DNA of 64,000 nucleotides from NCBI GenBank assembly GCA_016801845.1, contig CM028906.1, positions 14,739,001-14,803,000 on the forward strand, written 5' to 3'. Position 1 is the first letter of the stretch; each line of letters starts with the position of its first letter. Below, piece by piece: positions 49,830 through 62,178 of this stretch. Under the pieces are notes generated by a model. It was not told where the DNA came from and ran no database searches. It was given only the letters and a program-made list of their open reading frames with translations. This DNA is from Polydactylus sextarius (lineage: Eukaryota; Chordata; Actinopteri; Polynemidae). A program made the position numbers and the translations under genes.

Positions 49830-50680
49830 GCAATTTTGATTGATAAGAGCAGCTGCAGCTGGTCACCATAGCAGCTGCCCAACACTTCTCATTTTAAAAC
49901 AGAGCCAGTTCAAACTCTGAGCTAACTTTCCCTCAAACTTACTATGGACAAGGGTAACCTACTGACAAGCGTCAGGGTGTGTGGTGATAAGGTGTCTGGA
50001 GAACACACCCATTCTGTTTGTGCCACGTGTCTAGAGCTACAATGTGCTAACGGTCAGTACATGCTAGCATCCTTGCTTGTTTGTTCGCTTGTATCTCTAG
50101 GCTAAGACCTGTAGACACAGACCAGAGTACCAAGCTAGTCTGACCAGAGTACCAAGCTAGTCTGACCAGAGTACCAAGCTAGCAGCTATCCCCTCATCAC
50201 GGAAGTCTGCTTAGCTGACATCATTGGGAATGTTTCTGACTCAGGGGAAGAGTCCATTCGACCCTTCATCCGACCTGCTGTAAAGCAAGTATCCACGAGA
50301 GATATGCACATGCTCTCCAAACCTGACTGTCAGCATAGACCTGCAAAAACCTGCAGCCACACGGCCCTTTGTGAAAGAGTTTGAAAACCCCTGCTCTATT
50401 GCATTTCTACATGAAACAATCCCCCCCACTACCAAAATTCCTGTCCAGGGAGGGTTGGTATTGAACTGGGTTGACATAGAAGAAAGCAAGTTTTTCCACA
50501 TGCCCCCTGTCAATCCTCTGCTGCACTATAACTACAGCAGGTCCCGCCCTCACCTCCAAAATTGACTTTTGAGTCATTCAACTGAACTGAAAACATCACC
50601 TTAATAAGTCTATTTTTAAAATCTGTTGCTTTAAGAATCTGCTTTCAAATCTGTCAGCAGAAAGGGTAAAGACTTGTTTA
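49830..50680 (+). mobile_element. Possible 5' part of the retroelement relic (gag-like)
   Basis: Directly precedes the RT/RNase H relic. A + strand frame near 49944 reads MDKGNLLTSVRVCGDKVSG and then a Cys/His-rich patch. It has no clear homology and is included mainly for position and decayed frames. Confidence 0.3.
50120..50182. repeat. 22-bp tandem repeat, 2.9 copies
   Basis: The unit gaccagagtaccaagctag plus tct occurs at 50120 and 50142 and partly at 50164, with no mismatches. Confidence 0.95.
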
Positions 50681-50682
50681 GC

Positions 50683-51100
50683 TCTGTTGCAGCGGGACAT
50701 TGCTAATGTTAAGAACATGTCTCAGGCTGCTAGGACTGATGGAAGCAGCGCTAGTAGTTATTATATTATACCACTTGTACATGAGGCCATTCCAGTGTTG
50801 GCTTGTGCAATCCAAACTGCACCTGACATGGCACAGTCACCGTCAGGTTGTGGTTCTCTGGGCATGCTCGGTCTGTGTCCTTGGACACTGTTTTGATGAC
50901 CACAGGCATTGCCATGGGAAATGTTGTGGCAAGGAAAATTGTCACAATGGATGCATCCCTGGCTGGCTTGGGAGCCAAACATGAGAGCAGGAGGGGCACA
51001 TGGAACTTGCAGGTGTGGTTGGGGACTCCCGGTTGGCTCACTGGCACTGGAACAATTTCTGCCCAACTGAGGGAGCAACATGTTCACGTAAGGACATAAT
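50683..51100 (+). mobile_element. Decayed retroelement pol fragment (RT to RNase H)
   Basis: Two overlapping + strand frames carry pol-like words: LRLLGLMEAALVV and YMRPFQCWLVQSKL (about 50715-50820), then RKIVTMDASLAGLGA (about 50931-50975), the T-x-D-A-S RNase H start common in DIRS and Gypsy elements of fish. The frames do not join, so it is inactive. It lies in the C-B spacer only. Confidence 0.65.
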
Positions 51101-52698
51101 ATGTTGCTCCCTTAGGGGTTTGAAAACAATTACATTAGTCAAAGTTAATCCTTAATAGGAGCCTACACGAAAGGCTCAGGAAGTTGTATATGATTCCCAA
51201 ATGGTTTACCTCACATGGTTAATGCACCTGCAAAGGTACAGTTCCAAAAGCAAAATAGGTACCTAGAAACACATCTTGCGACATTTTATACTTCCTGTAC
51301 TTATTGCTCAGTGATGACAACTGTAGTTCAGCCAGATAGCTGCAACACACACACACACACAGAGAGACACGCACACACAGCCCTGTCACGGTGACCCACA
51401 CTAACTATGAAACTATCATTTTTACAAGTACATCCAAGGCCACAGCACAGCCTTTGTTTCATGTGTCTGGTGATTTTGTCCCATGACACTGTGGTTCAAA
51501 AATCTGATTTTTAGCAGCACACAGTAGCAACTTGGTGGTTAACTCGGTATAAATAGGCTGTTTCAGTCATTAGTTCATTCTTGTTCCATTATCTGGGAGC
51601 AAAAATAGAAAAATTTGGATGTGTTATAGTTATACAGAATACTGTAAATGTGCTAGAGTGAGAGACAAGGAAACTGATAAAGGGCTGACAACAGTCAGAA
51701 CGTAAATATGAAGTAATAACGTCATGAATTTTCTGATGCACCAGTTGTTTCTACAACAGTATTTACCTATTTTGCAGACAGACATTGTGTGTAGTCTACC
51801 CATAGGTTTGTGGTCCTGGTGTTGTTATACTGGTATTGCATACCAAATGAGAGGGAGGTTTCAGATGAGGTGTAGGTTATTTTAGCTATCAGCTCTTATT
51901 ATTTTCTTACTGCATATAAATCTGTTTTTGTTCAAAATAAAAAATTACATTAAGCTTATTTTGCAAACAGTGAAAATATTTTTGCATTCGTTCGCCAGCA
52001 ACTTAACATTTCATTGCTATGTCATTGATTGAAGGGAAATTTGTCCAGAAGTGGTTTGGGAAACATTCATGCTCATGATATTGTCTGAAATATAAAACTA
52101 CGTTTAAATCAGAGGAAAGAGGAAATGATGTTTGATCACACTGAGTACATGTCTAGAATGCTAAATCTCTTGCAGAGAAACTAACAGAACATTTTCTTCT
52201 CTCACTCGATCTGTGTAGTAGAGAAACTGTGAGGGCCTGAATGTAATGACTTGTATGAAGATGCTTTTAGAAGAATTCACTTTCATACACAACACCAACT
52301 ATATAAAAGTCTGTTGCACATGGTTGCAAATTGATATGTTTATTACAGATTCAGAGGATTTTGGCGGATCATTGTTTACAAAGAGGAACATGCAAGATTT
52401 ATCTTTTTTTTTAAAAAAAAAAAAAGAAGAAATTTCTTTTCCCAGGAGGCACAGAAATGAAATCCCTTAAAGTGACATTTATCAACATTCTGAACCCATT
52501 ATAAAAGCTTACAAAAGATACTGCATGAAAAGTTTTTGCTTATTAGTCATATGTTGTTCAACTGCTTGAAAATAGCCTTGATTGTTTGTGTTATTAAAGT
52601 GAAATGCGAGAAATAATTTTCAGTTTTCCTGAAGAATATTCTTATGCTTTAATTAAAGACATTACTGCACTCAGCTCAGAATTTGAGAGGCATGTCAT
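51101..52698. other. Spacer between retroelement relic and pepd copy B
   Basis: AT-rich with a short CA tract (about 51344-51360) and A runs near 52414. The segment from 52516 (agatactgcatgaaaagttt) matches the flank of copy A at 33896. A candidate AATAAA (minus) is at 52339-52344. Confidence 0.5.
52339..52344 (-). terminator. pepd: Candidate polyadenylation signal for pepd copy B
   Basis: tttatt on the + strand (AATAAA on the minus), about 355 bp past the stop. Confidence 0.3.
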
Positions 52699-52842
52699 TC
52701 AAACATTTTCACCACTGACGACGGGGCTGAAGGGTTTTGCAGAGTCGGCCATGAAGGCCTCAATCTCCTCCACGGTGCGAGGGACACAGGTCAGCAGCTC
52801 GATACCATCTGCTGTCACTGCTATGTCATCTTCAATGCGAAC
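52699..52842 (-). CDS. pepd: pepd B exon 15 (C-terminus)
   Basis: 144 bp including the TGA (52699-52701). Reads V-R-I-E-D-D-I-A-V-T-A-D-G-I-E-L-L-T-C-V. Glu452 is a metal ligand. Confidence 0.93.
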   Translation of the reverse strand, partial: VRIEDDIAVTADGIELLTCVPRTVEEIEAFMADSAKPFSPVVSGENV

Positions 52843-55800
52843 CTGCGCACAGTGTTGATGCAAGAGTCAGTTAAACATGTTGGAATAAAAACATTCAGAG
52901 ACACAAAAATGTACAGCACAACAATTCATATTTTAAATGTGGAAAAAAAATCATCAGGTTTCCCAATGTTTGAAATATGGGTTAACATATCCATGATATT
53001 CCAAGAACCTGGTGGAAAACCACACTGTTTGGGTATAACTGCAGAGACAGCTACTGACCCCTCCGAAGCCACGGAAGCGAGCCAGCACTTGATTGTCGAT
53101 GAAGCAGCTCTGGGTAGAGTTGGCTAGTGCCTGGTCCAGCAGGTGGTTGATGAAGTATATACCAGGCTCCACGGTGAGGACCATCCTCTCCTGCACCAGG
53201 CGGCCCATTCGTAGGCTTTTCAGTCCAGGCTCATTGATGCGCTCCACCCCCTGAACAGTTACACAGTTTGTCAAATCCAAGCTACACAGTCAAATAAATC
53301 TCAGCAAGACAAATATTTTGATTAAAGTACTGAGTTAGTATTATCATTATGGATAGAATCACAGTAGCACAGGTACAAGAAACCATTTGATTTTATGCAT
53401 CTTTCATGTTGTAGCTAAGAAATTAGGCTGAGTGGTGAAAACATTTCAACTGAGACAAAATAAAAGTCACAGTCAGAGACTGACTGACTGAGCTTCTTTT
53501 ATGTTCAGAAGCATCCTGCCTAACAGTGGAACGCTACACACTAATACTTTCTGGTGGTGGACACTCAGCAGTTAGGAAAAGCTACTGTGAGTAAACCATA
53601 TGTAGTTGTCAGACATGCATCTGTGCACAAATCCAGACACCATCAGTGTTCAGAGTTCAGACAACACTCTACCTTCCCTCATCCTAACTTGTTCCTGCAG
53701 CTTGGCCTCTTTTTGTTCCGCTCTCACTCCTCCACTGAGGACTTCTCTATTATTGATAACACATTAATATTGGAGGAACAGTGGTGTGTTTTTTCTGTCT
53801 GCTGGATGGTTGTGATGTGAGCAATCTTAAAACTTAAGTCTTTTCTTTTCACCTCAGGGTATCCTCCCACATCATGCACGTCGATACCCAGCAGGTGTCC
53901 CAGGCCGTGGGGCATGAAGACGGAGCCCATGTGGACCTTCATCATGTCCTCAACGCTGCCTTTCAGGATGCCGATCTTCACCAGCTCCTCCAGGTGAATC
54001 CGGTCAGTCAGTCGGTGCATGTCAGTCCATTTCACACCTTCACCACAAACAGCTTTGTCAGTATGAAGGGCAGAGTTCTTTGACATTAACTTTAAGTCTG
54101 CATGTTGATATTTTCAGTCCAAAAACTTCTCAAAGTATAAGTATGAATCTAAGACCAAGACTTAAACATGGAATTTAGAGGGACATATTGTTGGTAATGC
54201 CCCAGAAATTATGTTTAACTTCTGAAAACTTGAGACATATAAACGGTTCAAAGACCCCATTAGTATCACTTGTACTTTACAACAACAACAAAAATCTTTA
54301 AATGAAAAAAAAACAAAAAACAGATTAGCTAACTCTATACTGGCTGAACCCATGACAGCAGAACTTTACTGTTTTAGTACTTTTCAGTGTGGTATCTACT
54401 CAATAGTTAAACTGACTAAGACATGATAACCTGGTCTGATGGCAGCCATGACAGCTCGGGAGGACTTAAGGACGGCCTCATAGATTGATCTCTGGTCAGG
54501 AGTGAACTTTCCATTGGCTGGGAAGGAGCAGGTGATGTCTGATGAGTAGCAGTAGTACTCTCCACCCATGTCAAACAGACTGTAGGAGAGAAAATATCAA
54601 AGGTGATTCAATCAGATGCATTTGTACACAGATAGCATTTTCCATTTAGAGACACTAAAGAGTTTGGCATATGTTGCGCTGGCCTAACAATGACACAACA
54701 GTTCCCCATGTAGTAGAATCTGAGTCTGTGAATGAGTTTCAATGAGATGCTTCCATCTAGAAATTACTAAGCTACTCACCACATGTCTCCATCCACAATC
54801 AACTTGTCGTTTGGAGCCCCAGCATGGCCATAATGGAGCACAGAGGAATTATGGCCTCTGGTGTTTTAACACACAGTGCATATAGTTAAAAACACAAACA
54901 CAACAACAACAATAAGGTGCTGACTGCAATAAATGTGACTGATATAAAGCTATTATTAAAACATTTTGAATTAGACGCTGCACCCTTCATTTTCAAGCTT
55001 TTAATCTGAACAGGAAAATTACTTGCATCCTTGACCACTAATCCCTTAGAGACACACACTAATCATGGTCTGGTATTTGTATATAAGGCTATATGTAATG
55101 AGGTCTATTGAATTCTTTATCCTTAGTGATGCTGCTAACAGAGAGGAAGGTAATGTGTTGTTTTAACAAACATGGTTTGTTTCGGCCGAGACAAGACAAG
55201 ACTCCTGGGATTCAGCAGTGTCACAGAGTGCCAGTTCCTCTGCATCCTTAATTTGTTTTATTTAACTTTGTGTTCAAATCCTCAAGGGTACTGGAGTCCT
55301 ACAGAGACTCAAGGGATGTTCTGCATTATCCGTTGAAGTGTTTTTAATGTTTTTGTTTTATTCAGCCCAACGTGTGTAGACAGCATTTGAAAGTATTTAG
55401 AATATGGCAACTTCGACCTTAAAACCAACAGCATCTTTGTTGTAAGTGATGTGAAACTAATCAATAAATTAAGACATTAAGAAGGCAGTTATGGTCAGAA
55501 ATATGCATACGTTCCACAGATACAGGTGTACGAGGTGTGGCGCATTCCTCCTTTTGTGTAGCAGTAGTGCTGGAACAAGCTGGAAAAAAAAAATAAAATA
55601 AGAGATCAACAGCAGGACTTTCACTGCCCTCTTCCCGACTCCCTGTTCTTTTAAAGAATTCATTCAACACTCATTGTTTAATCATCACACGCTCAAGCAC
55701 ATCAAACGCTTCTGTAGATCTCATCAGCATCACAATGCTGTGAAGGGATGTGTTACATGGTTCTTCTAATACAGCAGGGCATAGTTCATTACGTATGAAC

Positions 55801-58800
55801 AAACAAACATATTAAATTGCTGTTTTAGAAACTCTTGTTGTTTTAGTCCTGATATCTTGAGCGTGAATTCAAAAACTGCACGCGGCCAGAAAAAATTTGA
55901 ATCTATTGAATTTTGTCTTTTTTATTAATGTAAAAAACAACCAAAGGTGACTTCTTAATGTTCTCCTTCAATAATCTGTTTGCCAAAACCTGGCTATACT
56001 TAATAAAACCTCTAGAGTTTAACCTATCTAAAGCATGTAGTGAAGCACCACAGATAGAGCCAGATCTGTGTTATATAATAATGAAGCCTACTTTCAACAA
56101 CTGAGAAATCTATACATATTAAACCCATTGTAGTTATTACAATGTATTTTGGAGTGCTGGGCTTTTTCCAATTGTTCTGTCTGAATGAGCAGGGTGTAAT
56201 CCAGACGATCAAATCATCACCTGTTTCTCATTCAAATGGCAAACTTAAGAGTTTAACTCAATCAGTAATGATATGCTGGAAAAATACTGGCTTAGTAACT
56301 ATAGTGACAGTGTCAGTGTCATGTCTGTCAAAGCAAAAGTAATAGGGGCAGAGTCAGTCTGCAAATGCAATTCAGATTATTATCATGAAACAATTCGAAA
56401 GTCATTCTTCCCACACACTGTAAACGTGACTGCACACATGACAGAGCAGGAAAACATTCAGTTTCTTGGCCTTGCCACCAAACATGGTGGACAAAACAAA
56501 AGAAAGAGCCACTCACCTCTCCATTTCATATTCCTGCTGTCCAGGTCTCACATTCTTCATGATCTGCAATGAAAAAGTGTTGTTATATGTGGTGAGACAA
56601 CTTGAAATCAACCTGTTACTGACTCTTTTGAATTTCATCTGGATGCTTTGTGTGAATCTGAGTGTAGCAGCTGAAAATGATATAAATGCAGAATTCAGAA
56701 GTCTGAGTGCCTACACACGCTGACTTTTTTTCTTTGTTTGTTTTATTCTTTAACACCTACAAGGACTTCCATGACTGAAAATTTACTGTAATTGGTGACT
56801 TTAGGGACAAATGGGAAAAGCATAATGTCTTATAATCACACCCATAACAACAGAGGGAAAAACAATATTGAATGCTCACAGTGAGTGATTTGAGAGGACA
56901 TAATATTGTGAGGTTAACTTCTCCTCGATCCCTCAAGGTTATTCACGGTAATAAAGTTTAATCCCGATTCTTTAATGTTAGAGCTTACTGGTCAAAGGCT
57001 ATCTCTGTTAACTTCTGGCCTCTGAGCTAAAGGAGGAAGTTGAAATCAATAGCATTTAAACAGTTTGTAGCCTTAGAGGATCCAGACATATTTGAATCTT
57101 TTGTGTGACTTTTAAATTTAGTAATATGTTTGATACACGTCGATCCTTTGGCTGTTTGATTTTAAGCTCTACCATTTCCTTTTATTTCTATTCCTTTCTT
57201 TGATTGGTTGGAAATTGGCAGAAAATAAATACTCATGTGAGCACCCTGTCTTAATAGAGAAAGATCTCACCATTTTGTGGGCTTCACTGGAAATCCTGTT
57301 GGTGTAGCGCAGGACCTCCAGCTCCATATCAGTCTTAATGAGACGGCTGCAGACACAGACGGACACAAGAAGTGAGAAAGCAGCTTTCTCCCTCTCTCAT
57401 CATCACACTGTCAGTTTACTGATGCACACAGCATACTGAATATATACCACTCTAAGAAAATACAGTGTTTTTATTGTGATAAAACAGAGACATTTTAAAA
57501 TTCCAATAGAGGAATTGACTGAGCTGACTGTTCTCCATCATTCCCAGGTATGTTGGATATAAGATATAAAATGCTATTCACTGAAATTCCAGTTTTATAA
57601 TCTACTGTTGAAAAGCTGCTGATAATGTTTAAAACTATTCTTAACATAATGCAACATAATGCAATTAAGTTTTTATTCCAGCTGAGTTATACTGATGAGT
57701 ATTAAGGATTTGAATACTCAAGTGAATAACACAAGGCAATGGTATAAAAAGCAGTAACCCTAATGAAAGGTAAAAAAAATATATAGAAAGAGAAATATTA
57801 TAAAGACCCATGCTAGCTGTGGAAAGAGGAGAACAGAGGGGTTCAATCAAACCTTTCTACCCAGGAGGTGTGCCTGAAAAGCATTCCTCCTTATTTCTGA
57901 AAATGTCAGTTCATCTGGAAGGTGCAAACTCTAATACCAAGAACAACCAGGCAAGCACGGAGTTCATTATGCCTGTGCATACTGGCTTCTGGGGGAAAAA
58001 ATACAACTAAAAAGAAGAATCTGTTTCTGATTGCAGACTCACAATTACCTCAGGTAAGTGCTGAGGTTTGTGTTTTTACAAGTAGCAGAATCTGAATAGA
58101 AAAAAAAAAAAAACCTTAAGGAAATTAAAGCTCAGTTTTTGAGTTGACTTCATCAACATTACAGAATAAATTTCATGTACTTACCATTCCACAATGACTG
58201 GATGTAAAAGGTTGTTGTTTACTTGGAAGCTGATCAAAGAAAGTGACAAGAAACAGCAGCAGTATAAATATAAATGATATTGGTACAAATGGTTATGTTA
58301 TCTTTGAAATCAGTCTTAAGACTATTTCAAAGCAATTAGGGTCAGGGTGTAGTGTAGATGAAATGGTGTAATATATACGGTTTAAAAAAAAAAAAAAACA
58401 AAGCCCAGCACTAAGGACAACGGTAACATTACCACCATCTAACAACTAACAAGCAAAAGCAAGATTCTTTAATTACATTATATTCAGAATTAGGTTAATC
58501 AGCAACAATTAGCATGCATGAGACTGTGTTGTATCCTTGGATATAAAAGAAAAATTATCAATAGCCCCTGAAAAAAAAGTATAATTATATTAATGCAAAT
58601 TGTTGCCAATTAAACATACCGACTAATTCCTTCAAAGGAGGCTTCACGGCAGATGCTCCCACTATCTGTATTCTGTCCTCGCTGTGTGGAAAACAAACAA
58701 TAATGACATCACCTCCAAGTGCATTCAAAAGACCGATTGTGTAATAATGTGTAGAATTAGTAAATTTATGTATCACTGGCTGTAATCGGGCAGGAGTGAC

Positions 58801-61800
58801 AGATGCGCACCAGTGTAAGAAGCACTGCTGGTTTCAGGTTGGACAGGACATCAACAATCTGTGGGGAGGCAGACAGGGAGTAATTAGAAGGCAGACGCAC
58901 ATCGTAGAGCAGCGGAGACAACTAGCACCTGTTTTCTTCTACTCTCAGGCTGCAGAATAAAGGTCACTCCTACGGGCGCTTCTCTGTTACGCAGCAGCAC
59001 AGTGAATGACAAATCTCGACTGACATTATTACTCCTGCCAACAACCTAAATGTCAACTAACAGATCCTTGACTTAGTGTTCATAGACACTGTGGTGATAT
59101 TGGAGCATTGTCTTTATTATTAAACCCTGCTTTCTGTGTTGTCTGTGCAAAGAGAAAAGAAAAATCTCTATGGGTTAATCTTTAAACACTGGAGTAACTG
59201 CCATGAGTTAAACAACCAGATCTCAATGTCAACTACAAAATGATTTATTGTATTTTCTGACTGAACACATACAAAAATGACCAAACGTGTGTTAAGATTT
59301 TCTCATGTAGCTGTGTAAAATACACTTGTCATTCAAGGAAAGTCTGTGAGAAGAACTCTGAAAATGTAGAGAAATGAGGTTCTTTCTGAAATATCACAAA
59401 AAGTTAGAGAATCAGTGTTAACAAATATCAGTGTAAATGAAGAATTTTCAAACAGATACAAAAACATGTGCAAGAAAACTCTGTCAGCAATGAATCATGA
59501 AAACAAATGCCAGACACTTTAAAGTTTAAAAACAACATTATCAATTTTTTTTTTTTTTTACAAAATCTCAAGGTTCACTGTGTGCATGTTAAAGAGAGCG
59601 GTGCTGAGAAAAGTCTGAATCTTTCAAAAATGGAAATGTGCTCAAATATTCATGAATTGCTTCTGATGAAATATTATTGTTCTTTTATTGTTCTCCTTCT
59701 GTCGGCAGCCTTGTCAGCTGAATGCTCAACAACAACTGTTTTCTTTGATTACATGGCAGAGTTAGTTATACAAATGCAGGGGCAGTTAATATTTGATTTC
59801 ATGTTTTCTAATATTAGATTGCAAGAACTGGATTGGTTTCACTTGCATTTCAAGCTGTGTCTAATTAGGAAATCTAACACCTCAGGCAGGTGGAGATGTA
59901 AAAAAAAAAATATCTAAAAATATCATCGGCAGGATGAGTCATTAAAGGGTTACAGTGTAGACATCATTTTTAAAATGCAACTTCTCGGTGATTTGTTGGC
60001 CACTGAACGCTGTTATATTATAGCCTGAATACATTATTTTGATTTCTCAACATGCACGCCTCCAAAATAGCTCTGGAGCTGTCAAACCTCCGATATAGCT
60101 CCTCTGGGAATCTGCTGTCAACACTTACTATACATGACTGTTTTTCCAAACTCTGAAAATATGCAATTACAGACACAAGTGTATTTGAAAACGAAGCTGT
60201 GGGCTGCATATTTCAAATAAAAGTCCTTGGAGATTTTTGTTGGTTGGACTCTGTCAGGAGTTTGCACACTGGTGGATTCTTCCAACAAATTCATTAAATA
60301 TCAGTACAAACTACTGTCCACATTTACTCACACAGCAGCCACTGCTGACATTAACTGCTCCCACAGCTGTTATATGAATTTGTTTGAATGTCCCCAGACG
60401 TCTAAACTGTGAATGTTTGCTTCTATTTGAATCACTTTAAAACATGTTCGGTAGATCAGATATAGATGATGCAGGTCCACACTCTGCTCACCAAAATAAT
60501 GACTTTCACCTTTAAGACTAAAGTCGTAAAGCACTAAAATCCACCCCCGTAGCTTCATAGCTGTATGACTTAACATTAAGGTTCAGTTACTGCACAAGGA
60601 AAAAGGAAAACACACCCACACACTGAGTGTTAAAGACAGACTTACATCACAGGTGTATTGCACTTCATCCACAGCATATTTCTGCTTGAAGTGCTCTTTA
60701 GAAAAGATCCTGTCAATAGATACAGAAAACACAACTGTCAGAGAAAAGCACAACAAACAAACTGAAAGAAAAAAAAAATACAAACTGTTTGTGAATTAGT
60801 TACAGTTTGGAAAAACCAAAGCAGAACTAAATCTAAACAACCCTGTTCTGTGATAAAGTGCTGATGAGTTAACTCCTGAGTGCAAGTTCCATTTGAGGTT
60901 TGCAAATCAGGGAAAAACAAGCATGTGACATGGTTAGGAATCTTTATGATATTCTCACATCATCATGTCCTGTGGTTTCACTGATTATTTCCTTTAATGT
61001 ACAACTTGACTTCACGAATTAAGCGAGTGCAGAAATCAACTTCAAGTCAAGTTTTCAAAGGGTTAAAGTTAGTCAAATGTGAAAATTATTGTTCATCAGT
61101 AATTTAATGTTGAAATCTTGATTTAATGTTGAATTGGAAATCTAGAGGATTAATGATACAATATAGACATTAAATATACCACATATGTTAGTAAAGTATG
61201 AGTATAACTGTGGTGAAACATATCACTATGGTGTTATGGGTGATGGTGAAAATGTCTGAATAAGAATTAATGATGATTTTGGCTACATTTACAGTCAACT
61301 AACTGAGACCAAACATGATCTAAGTGTGTAGCACATGAGCTTGTCTTTCTTCAAGTTCAAGCTGATAGCTTGAGACCAGTTGGTGATGACTGTTGGCCTT
61401 GTACACAGCTCTGTAAGGATTAGTGTGACTCACTCTCCCATCCAAGTGGCATAGCTTTCAGGCAGTTTGGGAACAAAAAGGATGGATTTCCCGGAATCCA
61501 CATCAATGGCTCCATAACAGTCAGGCTCAGTTACTCCAAAAGCCCAGTGGAAGAAAGACTCCTACACAATTCAGCCAGAAAATTAGTGCAGTGAATTGAG
61601 GTAATCACCTCAAAAAAAGCAGTGTCAAGAACATTCTGGGTTAAATTATTACACAAGTAAAACACTGGGAAAGACGGACCTTAGACCACTGAGACTTACT
61701 GAAGTGAATACAGTTTAAAATTGGTTTCGATTTATAATCATGAATTGATCAAATCCACAAGAGTTTTCTCTGCAAGATAACTGACGTACATATCTTTGAC

Positions 61801-62178
61801 AGTGAAGAAGTTAATGTGAGGTTTCTGTCACCTTGATAGAGGAACAAGCAGCTAAGAGAAGGACACAGATGACGTACAGATGGGACATGAACTCACTGAT
61901 GGTTTATAGCCAGTGTGGATAATGTATAAATTGATCAATTAATGCAAGATGTTGCCCCACCTCAGCCTCAGTTTTTCAACTAATGACAACCTACCTGTCT
62001 GAAAAGGACGTCTGTGTCTGTGCAGTATCTCTGCTTCTGTTCTCCTCCCTGCAGAACCACCACTGACTTTGGCACCACCTCGTCTTTGGCTTTCAGCCCT
62101 GTGCACAGTCGTCGACGGTTCTCGGCAAAAAGGGCAGCAGACACCCTCAGGGTGTCGTTACCCAGCCAGAAGACGGGT
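52699..62178 (-). CDS. pepd: pepd copy B: prolidase (Xaa-Pro dipeptidase), apparently intact, exons 2-15
   Basis: Cytosolic M24-family metallopeptidase that splits X-Pro and X-Hyp dipeptides, important in collagen turnover and proline recycling. Fourteen exons with matching phases are seen. With the 17-bp exon 1 expected about 100 bp past the window end, by comparison with copy A, the protein would be 495 residues (human 493). In that numbering Asp276 and Asp287 (exon 12), His370 (exon 13), Glu412 (exon 14) and Glu452 (exon 15) fall exactly at the family's metal-ligand positions. His255, His366 and His377 of the active site are also kept. No stop or frame break was found. The N-terminal domain is exons 2-8 and the pita-bread catalytic domain exons 8-15. 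It is the only one of four array members here that looks functional. Confidence 0.93.
53059..53250 (-). CDS. pepd: pepd B exon 14
   Basis: 192 bp, phase 0. Reads ERMVLTVEPGIYFINHLLDQ, ending L-A-R-F-R-G-F-G-G. Glu412 is in the V-E-P-G motif. Confidence 0.95.
53853..54037 (-). CDS. pepd: pepd B exon 13
   Basis: 185 bp, donor GAG/GTGAAA. Reads GSVFMPHGLGHLLGIDVHDV then G-G-Y-P-E, with His366, His370 and His377. Confidence 0.95.
54431..54579 (-). CDS. pepd: pepd B exon 12
   Basis: 149 bp. Reads LFDMGGEYYCYSSDITCSFP, with Asp276 and Asp287. Confidence 0.95.
54780..54857 (-). CDS. pepd: pepd B exon 11
   Basis: 78 bp. Reads G-H-N-S-S-V-L-H-Y-G-H-A-G-A-P-N-D, with His255. Donor ATGTG/gtgagt. Confidence 0.93.
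55511..55579 (-). CDS. pepd: pepd B exon 10
   Basis: 69 bp. Reads LFQHYCYTKGGMRHTSYTC. Donor GAAC/gtatgc. Confidence 0.9.
56517..56563 (-). CDS. pepd: pepd B exon 9
   Basis: 47 bp. Reads IMKNVRPGQQEYEME. Its donor gives G-A-G-A-G/gtgagt. Confidence 0.88.
57271..57346 (-). CDS. pepd: pepd B exon 8
   Basis: 76 bp. Reads R-L-I-K-T-D-M-E-L-E-V-L-R-Y-T-N-R-I-S-S and E-A-H-K-M. Confidence 0.93.
58185..58229 (-). CDS. pepd: pepd B exon 7
   Basis: 45 bp. Reads FQVNNNLLHPVIVE. Donor TG/gtaagt. Confidence 0.88.
58620..58681 (-). CDS. pepd: pepd B exon 6
   Basis: 62 bp. Reads RGQNTDSGSICREASFEGIS. Donor CG/gtatgt. Confidence 0.9.
58811..58858 (-). CDS. pepd: pepd B exon 5
   Basis: 48 bp. Reads IVDVLSNLKPAVLLTL. 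Confidence 0.88.
59565..60580. other. Strongly conserved intron 4 block of copy B, with antisense ORF
   Basis: Partner of the block at 41697-42720. The + strand frame reaching 59917 repeats the signal-peptide-like start with a few replacements (for example Met to Leu just before the K-Y-Y-C word). It ends differently because an A run differs in length. Confidence 0.4.
60646..60709 (-). CDS. pepd: pepd B exon 4
   Basis: 64 bp. Reads IFSKEHFKQKYAVDEVQY. Acceptor ttgacag. Confidence 0.92.
61434..61561 (-). CDS. pepd: pepd B exon 3
   Basis: 128 bp. Reads ESFFHWAFGVTEPDCYGAID, then FVPKLPESYATWMG. Confidence 0.93.
61995..62178 (-). CDS. pepd: pepd B exon 2
   Basis: 184 bp. Reads PVFWLGNDTLRVSAALFAEN, then VLQGGEQKQRYCTDTDVLFR. 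Its first codon is split with exon 1, outside the window. Confidence 0.94.
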
